Assembly: GCA_963975575.1 (NCBI GenBank)
Contig: CAXBHL010000009.1
Coordinates: 60,891 to 124,890, forward strand
DNA from: UBA6054 sp963975575
Lineage (GTDB): Bacteria; Planctomycetota; Phycisphaerae; Phycisphaerales; UBA1924
Direction: 5' to 3'
Length of the DNA: 64,000 bases
The notes under the pieces: model-generated
Databases searched by the model: none
Told to the model about the DNA's origin: nothing
What the model saw: only the letters and a program-made list of their open reading frames with translations
Position numbers and translations under genes: made by a program
In this document: positions 52,321-60,193 of the stretch, one piece after another
Position numbering within the stretch: position 1 is the stretch's first letter
Layout: every line of letters starts with the position of its first letter

Positions 52321-53574
52321 ATGCAGAACGTCATCACCGAAACTCGGCTGTGCCGCAAGTGCGAGTACGACCTCAAGGGTCTTTCCGTCGGCGGCACCTG
52401 CCCCGAGTGCGGCGAGCCCATCCGCGCCGCGCGCAAGTTCAACGCCCGCGACGGGCAGATGACCGACGCGCCGCCCCGGTTCGTCCGCGCCGTCATCCTG
52501 GGCTTCGCGCTGATGTCCGCCGGCATCCTCGCGACCGTGGGCGGGCTGGCCATGGCGCTCTTCGGGCTGTCGATCGGGCCGCTGCTGCTGCTCGCCGGCG
52601 CGGGCGCGTGGCCCGCGGGCGTGTGGATCCTCTCCCGCCCCCGCCCCGAGCGGTTCGCCGAGCAGGAAAACCCTGTGCTCGACTCGGAAAAGTTCCGCCT
52701 GGGCGTGCGCGTCGCGGCCGGGCTGTGGGCGGGCTCCGTGCTGCTCATCGCCCTGGGCGTGCTGCTCGAGGCCGGCGGCATGACCGGCGCGGCCAAGGCC
52801 ACGATCGTCCTGGGCGCGATCGCCGGCCTCGGCGGGCTCGTCGGCCTCGTGCCCATCAGCATCTTCGTCGCCGAGCTCGAGTTCTGGATGTCCGACGACT
52901 CCGGCGGCTGGCAGCTCCGCGGCGCGGCCTGGTGCATGATGATCTTCGGCGTGCTCGGGGTGGTGCTCGCGCTGCTCATGCCGCTGTTCGCCTTCATGTC
53001 CGCCCTGGTCGTGGTGGGGGCGGCGCTGGTGCTGTTCCGCCACATCATCGGGTGCACCAACCAGGCCCGCTGGATCCTTCGCTATCAGGAGCAGAAGGAG
53101 GGCCAGGCCGAACGCATTACCGAACGCCTCCGCGACCGCACCGAGCGCGGCGGCACCGTCGCCGGGTCCACCCCCTGCCTCGAGTGCGGCTACGAACTCC
53201 GGGGCCTGCCCTACGGCGGAAACTGCCCGGAGTGCGGAACCTCCTACGCCGACCGCACCCCCATCCCGACGCGTCGACCGCCCACCCGCAGGCCGGAAGA
53301 CGACGAGCCCATCGCCATCGACGAGTCCGACGCGCCGCCCAAGGGGTTCATCCGCAGCCGCATGCCCTCGTTCGGCAAGGGCGCGGCCGCCGCGTCGGCA
53401 CCGGAGCCGCCTGACGACAGCCCTATCCCGCTCTCGGGCGACGACCCCGACACCGACGACGACATGCAGGCCCCCCCGTCCCCGCCCGAGCCCGCACCCC
53501 CGACGACCGACGACGACGCGATCCCGCTGGCCGACGAGGACGACACCCGCCCCCCGCCCTCCGAACGCCCGTAG
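52321..53574 (+). CDS. Zinc-ribbon multi-pass membrane protein
   Basis: 417 residues. Zinc ribbon 1 at the N-terminus (CRKCEYDLKGLSVGGTCPEC) and zinc ribbon 2 near residue 290 (CLECGYELRGLPYGGNCPEC), a double-Cys pattern typical of planctomycetes. Between them lie seven or so hydrophobic segments (VRAVILGFALMSAGILATVGG, LLLLAGAGAWPAGVWIL, GSVLLIALGVLLEAGG and others). The C-terminus is a ~110-residue Pro/Asp-rich, probably disordered tail. Function unknown. GGGAGG before ATG 52321. Confidence 0.75.
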   Translation: MQNVITETRLCRKCEYDLKGLSVGGTCPECGEPIRAARKFNARDGQMTDAPPRFVRAVILGFALMSAGILATVGGLAMALFGLSIGPLLLLAGAGAWPAGVWILSRPRPERFAEQENPVLDSEKFRLGVRVAAGLWAGSVLLIALGVLLEAGGMTGAAKATIVLGAIAGLGGLVGLVPISIFVAELEFWMSDDSGGWQLRGAAWCMMIFGVLGVVLALLMPLFAFMSALVVVGAALVLFRHIIGCTNQARWILRYQEQKEGQAERITERLRDRTERGGTVAGSTPCLECGYELRGLPYGGNCPECGTSYADRTPIPTRRPPTRRPEDDEPIAIDESDAPPKGFIRSRMPSFGKGAAAASAPEPPDDSPIPLSGDDPDTDDDMQAPPSPPEPAPPTTDDDAIPLADEDDTRPPPSERP

Positions 53575-53582
53575 GATCCCCC

Positions 53583-54791
53583 GTGCCAAGCACTTCCGGT
53601 CAATCCGACCGGCCCTGGACGGGCCGCAAGGTCCTCGTCGCCATGTCCGGCGGCGTTGATTCGTCCGTCGCCGCGGGCCTGCTCAAGGAGCAGGGGGCCG
53701 AGGTGGTCGGCTGCTTCATGCGATTGGGCTCCCCCGGCGAGACCATCGACGAACTGATGCCCTTCGACTCCGCCGGCGTCTCGTGCGACCCCGCCAAGGT
53801 CAAGATCGGCCACCAGGGCTGCTGCTCGATCAACGACGCGGCGGATGCCCGCCACGTGGCCGCGGAACTCGGCGTGCCGTTCTACGTGTGCAACTTCAAG
53901 AAGGACTTCGGACGCATCATCGACTACTTCGTGGACGAGTACGCCCGCGGGCGCACCCCCAACCCCTGCGTGCGCTGCAACGACTGGCTCAAGTTCGGCA
54001 AACTGCACGAGTACGCAAAGCAGATCGGCGCCGACTTCGTCGCCAGCGGCCACTACGCCCGCGTGGATCGGACCAACGGCACGCCCGTCCTGCGCCGCGG
54101 CCTCGACGACAAGAAGGACCAGAGTTATGTCCTTTTCGGCGCACCCAAAGCCCGCCTGGCCGAGATGCTCCTGCCCATCGGCGAGTACGAAACCAAGGCC
54201 GAGGTCCGCGCCATCGCCGAACGCATGGGCCTGCCCGTGTTCGACAAGCCCGACAGCCAGGAGATCTGCTTCGTCCCCGACAACGACTACGCCGGCCTGG
54301 TCGAACGCAAACGCCCCGGCCTGACCGTCGAGGGCCGCATCATCGACCGCGCTGGCAACCAGTTGGGCACGCACGCCGGCCAGCACAAGTTCACCATCGG
54401 CCAGCGCCGCGGCGTAGGGGTCGCCGTGGGCCACCCGATCTATGTCGTCGAGAAGCGCCCCGACACCAACGAGGTCGTGGTGGGGGAGGCCGACGACCTG
54501 CTGTCGTCGGCGTGCACGGTGGGCGAGGCCAACTGGCTGACCGACGAGCCCGCACCCGGCGACTGGATCGAGGTCCTCGCCCAGCACCGCTACAACGCCG
54601 CCGCCGTGCCCGCCCGTGTGCGCGTGACCGACGCCGACGGCATTGGTCCTTCGGGCCGCTCCGGCTCGTTCGAGGTCGTCTTCGAGCAACCCGAGCGGGC
54701 CGTCACGCCCGGCCAGGCCGTGGCATTGTTCGATCGGGCCGACCCCACGCTCGTCCTCGGCGGCGGGTGGATCGCGGCCGCCGGCGACTGA
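53583..54791 (+). CDS. mnmA: tRNA-specific 2-thiouridylase MnmA
   Basis: 402 residues; thiolates U34 of Lys, Glu and Gln tRNAs. PP-loop KVLVAMSGGVDSSVAAGLLKEQG near residue 18. Catalytic Cys in TPNPCVRCNDWLKFG and the second in DSQEICFVPD. The C-terminal RNA-binding domain has FTIGQRRGVGVA and VARVRY-like NAAAVPARVRV. An extra ~50 residues lie after the P-loop (MRLGSPGETIDELMPFDSAG), a planctomycete-type insertion. GTG start 53583, 8 bp after the zinc-ribbon gene, so co-transcription is likely. Confidence 0.93.
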   Translation: MPSTSGQSDRPWTGRKVLVAMSGGVDSSVAAGLLKEQGAEVVGCFMRLGSPGETIDELMPFDSAGVSCDPAKVKIGHQGCCSINDAADARHVAAELGVPFYVCNFKKDFGRIIDYFVDEYARGRTPNPCVRCNDWLKFGKLHEYAKQIGADFVASGHYARVDRTNGTPVLRRGLDDKKDQSYVLFGAPKARLAEMLLPIGEYETKAEVRAIAERMGLPVFDKPDSQEICFVPDNDYAGLVERKRPGLTVEGRIIDRAGNQLGTHAGQHKFTIGQRRGVGVAVGHPIYVVEKRPDTNEVVVGEADDLLSSACTVGEANWLTDEPAPGDWIEVLAQHRYNAAAVPARVRVTDADGIGPSGRSGSFEVVFEQPERAVTPGQAVALFDRADPTLVLGGGWIAAAGD

Positions 54792-54866
54792 CCGCCCGGA
54801 CCGGCGTTTCTCGCATTCCAAGGCCGGTTTTCGCCCGCGCACGGTCCACCCGGGGGGCCGCCGCGC

Positions 54867-54872
54867 TACGAT
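54867..54872 (+). promoter_or_regulatory. -10 element for leaderless gene at 54879
   Basis: TACGAT with 6 nt (GCTCCG) to the ATG at 54879. No Shine-Dalgarno site. Confidence 0.5.
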
Positions 54873-54878
54873 GCTCCG

Positions 54879-55382
54879 ATGACCGACCCGACCCCCGTGC
54901 AACCGATGACCGACGGCCCCGAGGACACCAACCACCTCGCGGTCTACCTCTCCGGCCTCAATGCCGAGACCTACGAGCGGGGCGACGATCCCAGCGCCGA
55001 TTCCGACGGCCACGTCATCAACGGCACCATCATCCGCCGCCCCGAGGACCCCGGCTCGATCGTGCCAGTGCGCGTGCGCATCGGCCACGGCGTGTCCAGC
55101 CAGACCGCCGCCCGGATGCTCCGCAAGATGGCCGAGATGCTCGAGAAAGAGCCCGACTTCCTCTCCGACCGGGCCGGCGCCGCCATCCGGCGCATGCCCG
55201 ACGGCACCGCCACCCGCAAGCAACTGACCGTGCAGAGCATGCTCGAGGTCGCCGAGCAGCTCGGCGAGGAGGAGAAGCAGCGCCTCATCGCCAACCTGCC
55301 CGTCATCCGCGTGCAGATCGACGACCACAAGACCGGCCCCGGCGGCTGGCAGGGCGGCAACATCACGGGCCCGGGCGTCTGA
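54879..55382 (+). CDS. Conserved planctomycete-type hypothetical protein
   Basis: 167 residues, acidic and soluble. Helical stretch SSQTAARMLRKMAEMLEKEPDFLS then QSMLEVAEQLGEEEKQRLIANLPV. The C-terminus is Gly-rich (GGWQGGNITGPGV). No signal, no membrane span, no Cys. I cannot place it in a named family. The reading frame has a strongly biased third position like the neighbours, and the TACGAT box supports its start, so it is very likely real. It lies 87 bp after mnmA. Confidence 0.65.
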   Translation: MTDPTPVQPMTDGPEDTNHLAVYLSGLNAETYERGDDPSADSDGHVINGTIIRRPEDPGSIVPVRVRIGHGVSSQTAARMLRKMAEMLEKEPDFLSDRAGAAIRRMPDGTATRKQLTVQSMLEVAEQLGEEEKQRLIANLPVIRVQIDDHKTGPGGWQGGNITGPGV

Positions 55383-55488
55383 GCGGGCAGCCGCGTCGCA
55401 CCACAGAGTGCGCCCAGAACAAGGCATCCGACCCCTGTCGGATTGCATCAATATCGCGCATCGCCTTGGTCCGACCGCGTTCGCGCGG

Positions 55489-55494
55489 TACATT
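55489..55494 (+). promoter_or_regulatory. -10 element for leaderless gene at 55501
   Basis: TACATT with 6 nt (GGCCGC) to the ATG at 55501. Confidence 0.5.
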
Positions 55495-55500
55495 GGCCGC

Positions 55501-55911
55501 ATGACACGCCGCGCACGCACCGTCGTGGCCGCAGCCATCCCCCTGTCCGGGTGCACCGCGCCCCACCGTGGCCTCCGCATCGCCGAGACCACCACCACCA
55601 CCGGCCCCGCCGAGCCGGACCCCCGCGCCGCAAACGGCACCGTGGTCGTCCGCCGCGTGTTCTGGCTCGAGAACCCCGGTGATGAGCCGATGGAAATCGT
55701 CCGCGTGCGCGCGAGCCAGATGACCGTGGTGGCCCTGGGCAACACCACCGCCGTACCGCCAGCCGTCATCGCCCCGGGCGACCGATTGGCTGTCACCGTC
55801 ACCGCGCGCAACAACACCGACCGCGCCGTGGTCCGCCGAGGCTGGCTCGAAACGACCTCGGGCGACCTGACCCTCGAAGTGCCAGTGCCGCCCGCGGCCA
55901 CGGCGTCCTGA
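55501..55911 (+). CDS. DUF1573-like lipoprotein
   Basis: 136 residues. Lipoprotein signal MTRRARTVVAAAIPLSGC (lipobox LSGC). Mature part resembles a single DUF1573 (immunoglobulin-like) domain: VVVRRVFWLENPGDEPMEIVRVRA, then VIAPGDRLAVTVTARNNT and RRGWLETTSGDLTLEVPV. The conserved double Cys of most DUF1573 proteins is missing. Function unknown, probably envelope. The ATG is chosen by the lipoprotein signal and the TACATT box; in-frame upstream codons look spurious. Confidence 0.65.
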   Translation: MTRRARTVVAAAIPLSGCTAPHRGLRIAETTTTTGPAEPDPRAANGTVVVRRVFWLENPGDEPMEIVRVRASQMTVVALGNTTAVPPAVIAPGDRLAVTVTARNNTDRAVVRRGWLETTSGDLTLEVPVPPAATAS

Positions 55912-56005
55912 GGGAATCCACGGGGTCGAGGGCGTGGGGCGGTGCCTGAGCGGTCTCTGCGCGATCTTCGAGCCCTCTGCGTTCCAAGACCGCTGCTCGG
56001 TGCCC

Positions 56006-56032
56006 CTCTGTGTTCTCTGTGCCCTCTGCGGT
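56006..56032. repeat. 9-bp tandem repeat, 3 copies
   Basis: CTCTGTGTT, CTCTGTGCC, CTCTGCGGT in a row, in the gap between the lipoprotein and the methyltransferase. It resembles a low-complexity element seen in many bacteria, in which it gives spurious HRE-type reading frames. Confidence 0.5.
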
Positions 56033-56053
56033 GAACCAAACCCCCTCAAGGTC

Positions 56054-56902
56054 TCAGCGCCCGTCTTCCTTCTTCATGATGAACAGATAGTTGAACCCGC
56101 GCAGGAAGAAGTTCTCTTCCTCGGCCGACTTGTGCCAGTTGCCCCGCTGCAGTTTGGTGTTGCCCCGCACCACGGCGATGATATCCACCGGCTTGAAGTA
56201 GTCCCGCATGATCGAGAACAGCTCGAACCCGATCGGCATGAACAGCCCGCCCTTGACGCCCTTCTCCTTCCGCCACGAGTCCGACACGTACAGCCCCATG
56301 TAGCGGTTGGGGCGCAGCACGCGGTCGATCTCCGCGATGGTCTCCTCCATCGCCTCGTAGTAGGCCTGGCCGGGGATGACATCGTCGCCCCGCATGGGCG
56401 CGCCCGCGTCGAGCTTGCCGATGCAGTTCGGGTCGTTCGAGTAATCGATGTGCGTCGAGTAGGGCGGGTCGATGAAGCAGAAGTCCACGCTCTGGTCATC
56501 GACCGGCAGCTCCCGCGCGTCGGCCCGGGTGATGTCGGGGCGCTGGGGGTTGAGGTCGAAGCCGATGCCTTTCCGATCGAGGTCCTTGCAGACGTCGAGG
56601 GTGGTGCCCGAGCCGCACATGGGGTCGAGCACGGTGTCGCCGGGGCGGGTGTAGCGCTGGAGCAACTGCCAGATCACCCAGCTCGGCGTGGCCCCGGCGT
56701 AGTCCTTGCTGCCCTGGAAGCGTGAATCCTTGCCGTCGTAGTGCTGGCTGGGGTACTCCCACAGCGTGGTGGTGGCCACCCGCAGCGGCGGGCGCTGCCC
56801 GGGGCGCGGCCCGCGCGGCCGGTCGTCCCGCCCGGCGTTGGGGTCGTTGGCGGCCCGCTGGACCTTGTCTGCAAAGGACGGGTTGCGTGGTGGCTTGGGC
56901 AT
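56054..56902 (-). CDS. Orphan DNA methyltransferase (amino-MTase, N4-cytosine/N6-adenine type)
   Basis: 282 residues. AdoMet site VLDPMCGSGTTLDVCKDL (motif I), GIGFDLNPQRPDITRADAREL, and catalytic motif IV DFCFIDPPYSTHIDYS, i.e. DPPY. Motif order (I region before IV) differs from Dam-like alpha-type and fits beta/gamma-like forms. The N-terminal WEYPSQHYDGKDSRFQGSKDY is the family block of DNA methylase N-4/N-6 proteins. No restriction endonuclease or specificity subunit lies beside it, so it is an orphan that may mark DNA for regulation. ATG 56902 is backed by a TACACT box 5 nt upstream. Confidence 0.85.
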   Translation of the reverse strand: MPKPPRNPSFADKVQRAANDPNAGRDDRPRGPRPGQRPPLRVATTTLWEYPSQHYDGKDSRFQGSKDYAGATPSWVIWQLLQRYTRPGDTVLDPMCGSGTTLDVCKDLDRKGIGFDLNPQRPDITRADARELPVDDQSVDFCFIDPPYSTHIDYSNDPNCIGKLDAGAPMRGDDVIPGQAYYEAMEETIAEIDRVLRPNRYMGLYVSDSWRKEKGVKGGLFMPIGFELFSIMRDYFKPVDIIAVVRGNTKLQRGNWHKSAEEENFFLRGFNYLFIMKKEDGR

Positions 56903-56907
56903 TGCAA

Positions 56908-56913
56908 AGTGTA
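56908..56913 (-). promoter_or_regulatory. -10 element for leaderless methyltransferase gene
   Basis: Minus-strand TACACT with 5 nt (TTGCA) to the ATG at 56902. Confidence 0.5.
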
Positions 56914-56938
56914 CGACCCCCCAATCCAAGCCGGGCCC

Positions 56939-57215
56939 ATCCAAGCCGAGCCGCGTGAGCGGCCGGTCTCGGCGACGTGTTGATACCGATGTCGCCCCCC
57001 AACGATCGAGCCCAACACATCACCGCGACCGGGTGCTCACGCACCACGGCTGGGATCCAAGCCGAGCCGCGTAAGCGGCCGGTCTCGGCGACGTGTTGAT
57101 ACCGATGTCGCCCCCCAACGATCGAGCCCAACACATCACCGCGACCGGGTGCTCACGCACCGCGGCTGGGATCCAAGCCGAGCCGCGTGAGCGGCCGGTC
57201 TCGGCGACGTGTTGA
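56939..57215. repeat. 116-bp tandem repeat, 2.4 copies
   Basis: Units start at 56939, 57055 and 57171 with a spacing of exactly 116 bp; the third is partial (about 45 bp). Each unit starts ATCCAAGCCGAGCCGCG and contains GCCGCGTGAGCGGC, GGTCTCGGCGACGTGTTGA, ACCGATGTCGCCCCCCAACG, CACATCACCGCGACCGGG and GGTGCTCACGCACC. The joint between units can form a hairpin of about 17 bp with mismatches (GCTCACGCACCGCGGCT against AGCCGAGCCGCGTGAGC). Another copy starts at 63942. Too few copies and no variable spacers, so not CRISPR. No gene in it. Confidence 0.9.
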
Positions 57216-57233
57216 CCACTGCTCGGATACCAT

Positions 57234-57366
57234 CCGCGTACGCCAGTAAGCGGGCGAATGGCCCGGATATCACACAACCCCGCTCGTATCGTCCCGAACC
57301 CGTCCGGCGATTGATCGTTGCACCCCAACACGCCCGGGCGCCCGCTCCCTTCCGGTCGCGGCTCGT
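57234..57366. repeat. 133-bp direct repeat, copy A
   Basis: Begins CCGCGTACGCCAGTAAGCGG and ends TTCCGGTCGCGGCTCGT. It is about 92% identical to copy B (57838-57970), with no gaps; the offset is exactly 604 bp. It lies downstream of the small zinc-ribbon gene. Confidence 0.85.
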
Positions 57367-57390
57367 ACCTGAGTCGATCCAACCACGCGA

Positions 57391-57813
57391 TCAATAGATC
57401 ACGACAAACCCAGCAACCGCTACCAGCAACGCCCCCTGTGCCCCAAAGATAAACAACGCATTTCGGGCGATGAATCGCTGTTGGAGTGGTCGACCGTCCC
57501 GACACATTTTACGGAAGATGATGACGCTCCACAGCATCCCGGCGGCTACAAGGCAAGCCCATGGGATCATGAAGATGGCCGAATCCTTCAAAGAGGAGAG
57601 CGACATCGCCATCGCAAGAGCGGTCACCCCGAGCCCCATCGACCAGACGCTCACAACAAACAAGAGTGTCGCGTACTCCACCAGGCGATTCTTCTGCGAT
57701 CGGTCACCCAACTCCGCCCCGCACTCCGCGCACCGCGTCGCGCCGGCCGCCGCCGTGTCATACCCGCACCACACGCACACGGTTGATCCGGGTTGGTCGG
57801 GCCTCTCCGTCAT
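57391..57813 (-). CDS. Small zinc-ribbon membrane protein between direct repeats
   Basis: 140 residues. N-terminal zinc ribbon CVWCGYDTAAAGATRCAECG, then a four-helix-like membrane part: EYATLLFVVSVWSMGLGVTALAMAMSL, IFMIPWACLVAAGMLWSVIIF and ALFIFGAQGALLVAVAGFVVIY. The GC content is lower than that of most neighbours. Unknown function. It is flanked on both sides by copies of a 133-bp direct repeat, so it may have come in with it. ATG 57813 is backed by a TACGCT box 6 nt upstream. Confidence 0.7.
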   Translation of the reverse strand: MTERPDQPGSTVCVWCGYDTAAAGATRCAECGAELGDRSQKNRLVEYATLLFVVSVWSMGLGVTALAMAMSLSSLKDSAIFMIPWACLVAAGMLWSVIIFRKMCRDGRPLQQRFIARNALFIFGAQGALLVAVAGFVVIY

Positions 57814-57819
57814 GCGATC

Positions 57820-57825
57820 AGCGTA
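57820..57825 (-). promoter_or_regulatory. -10 element for leaderless zinc-ribbon gene
   Basis: Minus-strand TACGCT with 6 nt (GATCGC) to the ATG at 57813. Confidence 0.5.
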
Positions 57826-57837
57826 CGCCCAAACGAG

Positions 57838-57970
57838 CCGCGCACGCCAGTAAGCGGGCGAAGGGCCCGTACATCACACAACCACGCTCGTATCGTCCCG
57901 AGCCCGTCCGGCGATCGATCGTTGCTCCCCAAGACGCCCCCGCGCCCGCTCCCTTCCGGTCGCGGCTCGT
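57838..57970. repeat. 133-bp direct repeat, copy B
   Basis: Begins CCGCGCACGCCAGTAAGCGG and ends TTCCGGTCGCGGCTCGT. Eleven differences from copy A over 133 bp. It ends 7 bp from the nrnA stop. The start of the repeat shares the core GCCGCGCACGC(C)AGTAAGCGGG with the inverted pair at 63219-63296. Confidence 0.85.
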
Positions 57971-57977
57971 CAACTGC

Positions 57978-59051
57978 TCACGGCAGCGCCTCGATGATCT
58001 GCTTCTTCGCCTCGGCGATCGGCGCGCGGATGCGGGCGCCGCTCGCCCGGGCGTGGCCGCCGCCGCCGAAGGTCTGGCACACGGCGTTGACGTCCACCGG
58101 CTCTTTCCCGTCCCAGCCCGTCGGCTTGGACCGCATCGAGACTTTGGTGAACACGCCCTGCGCGTCCTCCTGCTCGGTCAGCAGGATGGCCACGCGGATG
58201 TTCGGCACCGTCCGCGGCAGGTCCACGAACCCGCCCGACTCACCCGGCGCCGCCCCCGCGATGCGGTAGTCCTCGGTCGTCAGCGACATGAACACCGCGT
58301 GCTTGGCGGGCACGAAGTCCAGGTTGCCCAGCGCCCGGGCCATCAGGCGCAGGCGGCTTGCGCGGTCGTTCTGCTCGATCATCTCCATCAGGGCCGAGTG
58401 ATTGACGCCCGCCTCGAGCAGGTCGGCCGCCAGTCGCATCACGCCCGCGTCGACGTTGGAGTGGCGGAACCAGCCGGTGTCCGTCGCCAGGCCGACGTAG
58501 AGCGGCGTCGCTACCTCCAGCGGCAGCCGCGCGGGCGAGTCCACGCCCAGCAGGCGGCAGCACACGCCCGCGACGGGCTGCACGGCGGCGGCCGCCGTGG
58601 TGTCGAGCAGGCGGTGGTCGGCGATCTCGGCGTCGCCCTGCAGGTGGTGGTCGATGATGGCCGTGCGTTCGAGGCGTTCCTCGATGAAGACGCGGAACGG
58701 CTCGAGCTGCGCCCACGAGCCGGTGTCGCAGATGATTACCGCCTCGGGGTCGAAGGCCCCCGGCGCGGGCTGGCCGGGCTCGATGGTGCGGACCTTGGTC
58801 GAGCCCATCAGGGCCGGCGCCCACTCGGGCATCGGCGCGGCGTACCAGCACTCCGCCGCGGAGACGGCCCCGGTGGTGCGGCGGCTCAGGTTGATCGCCC
58901 GGGCCAGGGCCAGCGTCGAGCCGAGCGCGTCGCCGTCGGGCTTGAGGTGCGTCAGCAGCACGCAGGTGCGCATCGAGCCGATCCACTCGGCCATCTCGTC
59001 CACCGACACCGTCGGCGTCCACGAACCGGAGGGGGCGTTCATCATGGTCAT
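57978..59051 (-). CDS. nrnA: DHH/DHHA1 phosphoesterase, NrnA-type oligoribonuclease/pAp phosphatase
   Basis: 357 residues. DHH domain: LLTHLKPDGDALGSTLAL (first metal motif), VIICDTGSWAQ, IIDHHLQGD (DHH motif). DHHA1 domain: GGGGHARASGARI (FGGGGHxxASG). These are the hallmarks of NrnA-like enzymes, which degrade short RNA oligomers and 3'-phosphoadenosine 5'-phosphate. The start ATG at 59051 overlaps the ribF stop (ATGA), so it is coupled; two more in-frame ATG codons follow closely. The ribF-nrnA pair is common in bacteria. Confidence 0.9.
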   Translation of the reverse strand: MTMMNAPSGSWTPTVSVDEMAEWIGSMRTCVLLTHLKPDGDALGSTLALARAINLSRRTTGAVSAAECWYAAPMPEWAPALMGSTKVRTIEPGQPAPGAFDPEAVIICDTGSWAQLEPFRVFIEERLERTAIIDHHLQGDAEIADHRLLDTTAAAAVQPVAGVCCRLLGVDSPARLPLEVATPLYVGLATDTGWFRHSNVDAGVMRLAADLLEAGVNHSALMEMIEQNDRASRLRLMARALGNLDFVPAKHAVFMSLTTEDYRIAGAAPGESGGFVDLPRTVPNIRVAILLTEQEDAQGVFTKVSMRSKPTGWDGKEPVDVNAVCQTFGGGGHARASGARIRAPIAEAKKQIIEALP

Positions 59052-60070
59052 CGGTGCTCCGGGGTCGCGGCGGCGCGGGGGGTGCGGGGGGTGGAGGGGG
59101 TGGGGGGGGTGGGGGTCAGAACGGGCGTAACGATGTCGCGGCAGCGGGCGCAGTCGCGGGCGATCTGGGCCTTGAGGGCGGGCAGCCCGTCCACACGGAC
59201 AAGGTCGCGCACCCGACCGATCAGGCGGAGCGTACACGCCCAGCCCGATTCGGGCAGGCCCGCGGGCGGGTTCCACACCCCCCCTGCGCCGTCTTGGGCG
59301 GGGTCGAGCAGGTGGGCCTCGACCCGCGGCTCGTCGGACCCGACCGCCGGTCGCGGGCCGGCGTGGATCGCGGCGATGGCCTCCGACCCGTCCGGCAACA
59401 CCGCCACGCCCGCGTAGACCCCGTCGCCGGGGCGCAGGCAGGCCGTCTCGAGGTTGGCGGTCGGCACGCCGATCGTCCGCCCCAGCCGGTCGCCCGGGAC
59501 CACCGTTCCGGTCAGTTCGTGGGGGCGTCCGAGCACGAAGGCCGCGTCGCGGACCCGCCCGCGGGCCAGCAGCCAGCGGACCAGCGTGGAGGAGGCGACC
59601 ACCTCGCTCTGGTCCCGCAGCGTGACCACCACCGGCGGCACGACTTCCACCGCCACCCCCCGGGACGTACAAAGTTCCCGCAGCGTGACCACGGTCCCCG
59701 CCCGCCCCTTGCCGAAGTGAAAGTCCGGGCCCTCGACCAGGTGCGTGGGCTGCTGGGTCGCGATCAGCCAGTCCACGAACGCCTCCGGCGTGCGCCCCAG
59801 CATCTCCGGCGTCGGACCGAGGCGCTCGACCCGGTCCGCCCCGGCGGCGGTGAGCCGGCGCACCCGGGTCTCCCACGGCTCGATCTCCGGCGGGACCAGC
59901 CCGGGGCGCAGTCGCGAGAACGGATGGGGGTGAAAGGCCATGGCGACCACGTCGCCGCCGGGACCGACCAGGCGGCGGGCGCGGTCGATCAGCGCCCGGT
60001 GCCCGTGGTGGACGCCGTCGAAGTTGCCGATCGTGATGGCCCGCCTGGGGGTCGCCGGGGCGTCGGTCAT
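59048..60070 (-). CDS. ribF: Bifunctional riboflavin kinase/FAD synthetase RibF
   Basis: 340 residues. N-terminal FMN adenylyltransferase: ITIGNFDGVHHGHRALI (GxFDGxHxGH), VVAMAFHPHPFSRLRPG, EGPDFHFGKGRAGTV and SSTLVRWLLARGRV. C-terminal flavokinase: GTVVPGDRLGRTIGVPTANLE (GxGRxxGxPTAN), PGDGVYAGVAVL and VEAHLLD. Makes FMN and FAD, which SdhA and PutA here need. A Pro/Thr-rich tail of ~30 residues (TPTPPTPSTPRTPRAAA) follows the domain. ATG 60070 has a TACCCT box 8 nt upstream and no ribosome site. Confidence 0.92.
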   Translation of the reverse strand: MTDAPATPRRAITIGNFDGVHHGHRALIDRARRLVGPGGDVVAMAFHPHPFSRLRPGLVPPEIEPWETRVRRLTAAGADRVERLGPTPEMLGRTPEAFVDWLIATQQPTHLVEGPDFHFGKGRAGTVVTLRELCTSRGVAVEVVPPVVVTLRDQSEVVASSTLVRWLLARGRVRDAAFVLGRPHELTGTVVPGDRLGRTIGVPTANLETACLRPGDGVYAGVAVLPDGSEAIAAIHAGPRPAVGSDEPRVEAHLLDPAQDGAGGVWNPPAGLPESGWACTLRLIGRVRDLVRVDGLPALKAQIARDCARCRDIVTPVLTPTPPTPSTPRTPRAAATPEHR

Positions 60071-60078
60071 GGCGGGGG

Positions 60079-60084
60079 AGGGTA
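60079..60084 (-). promoter_or_regulatory. Possible -10 element for leaderless ribF
   Basis: Minus-strand TACCCT with 8 nt to the ATG at 60070. Weaker than the others because the spacer is long. Confidence 0.35.
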
Positions 60085-60193
60085 GGTTTGGGAACCCGCG
60101 CAGGGGGGCGTAGGATCCGCCGAAACCGCCGGCGGCGCGCGTGAGGGACGCCCGACGCCCGCGGCCAAACGCCCGTTCTGGAGTGTGCGCGAT

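Noticed and set aside
56939..57215. Possible CRISPR array in the tandem repeat
   Set aside because: Units are 116 bp and contiguous, with no short repeat/unique spacer alternation and no cas genes.
56054..57813. Restriction-modification or other defence island near the methyltransferase
   Set aside because: No endonuclease, helicase, or specificity gene beside it; neighbours are housekeeping genes and repeats.
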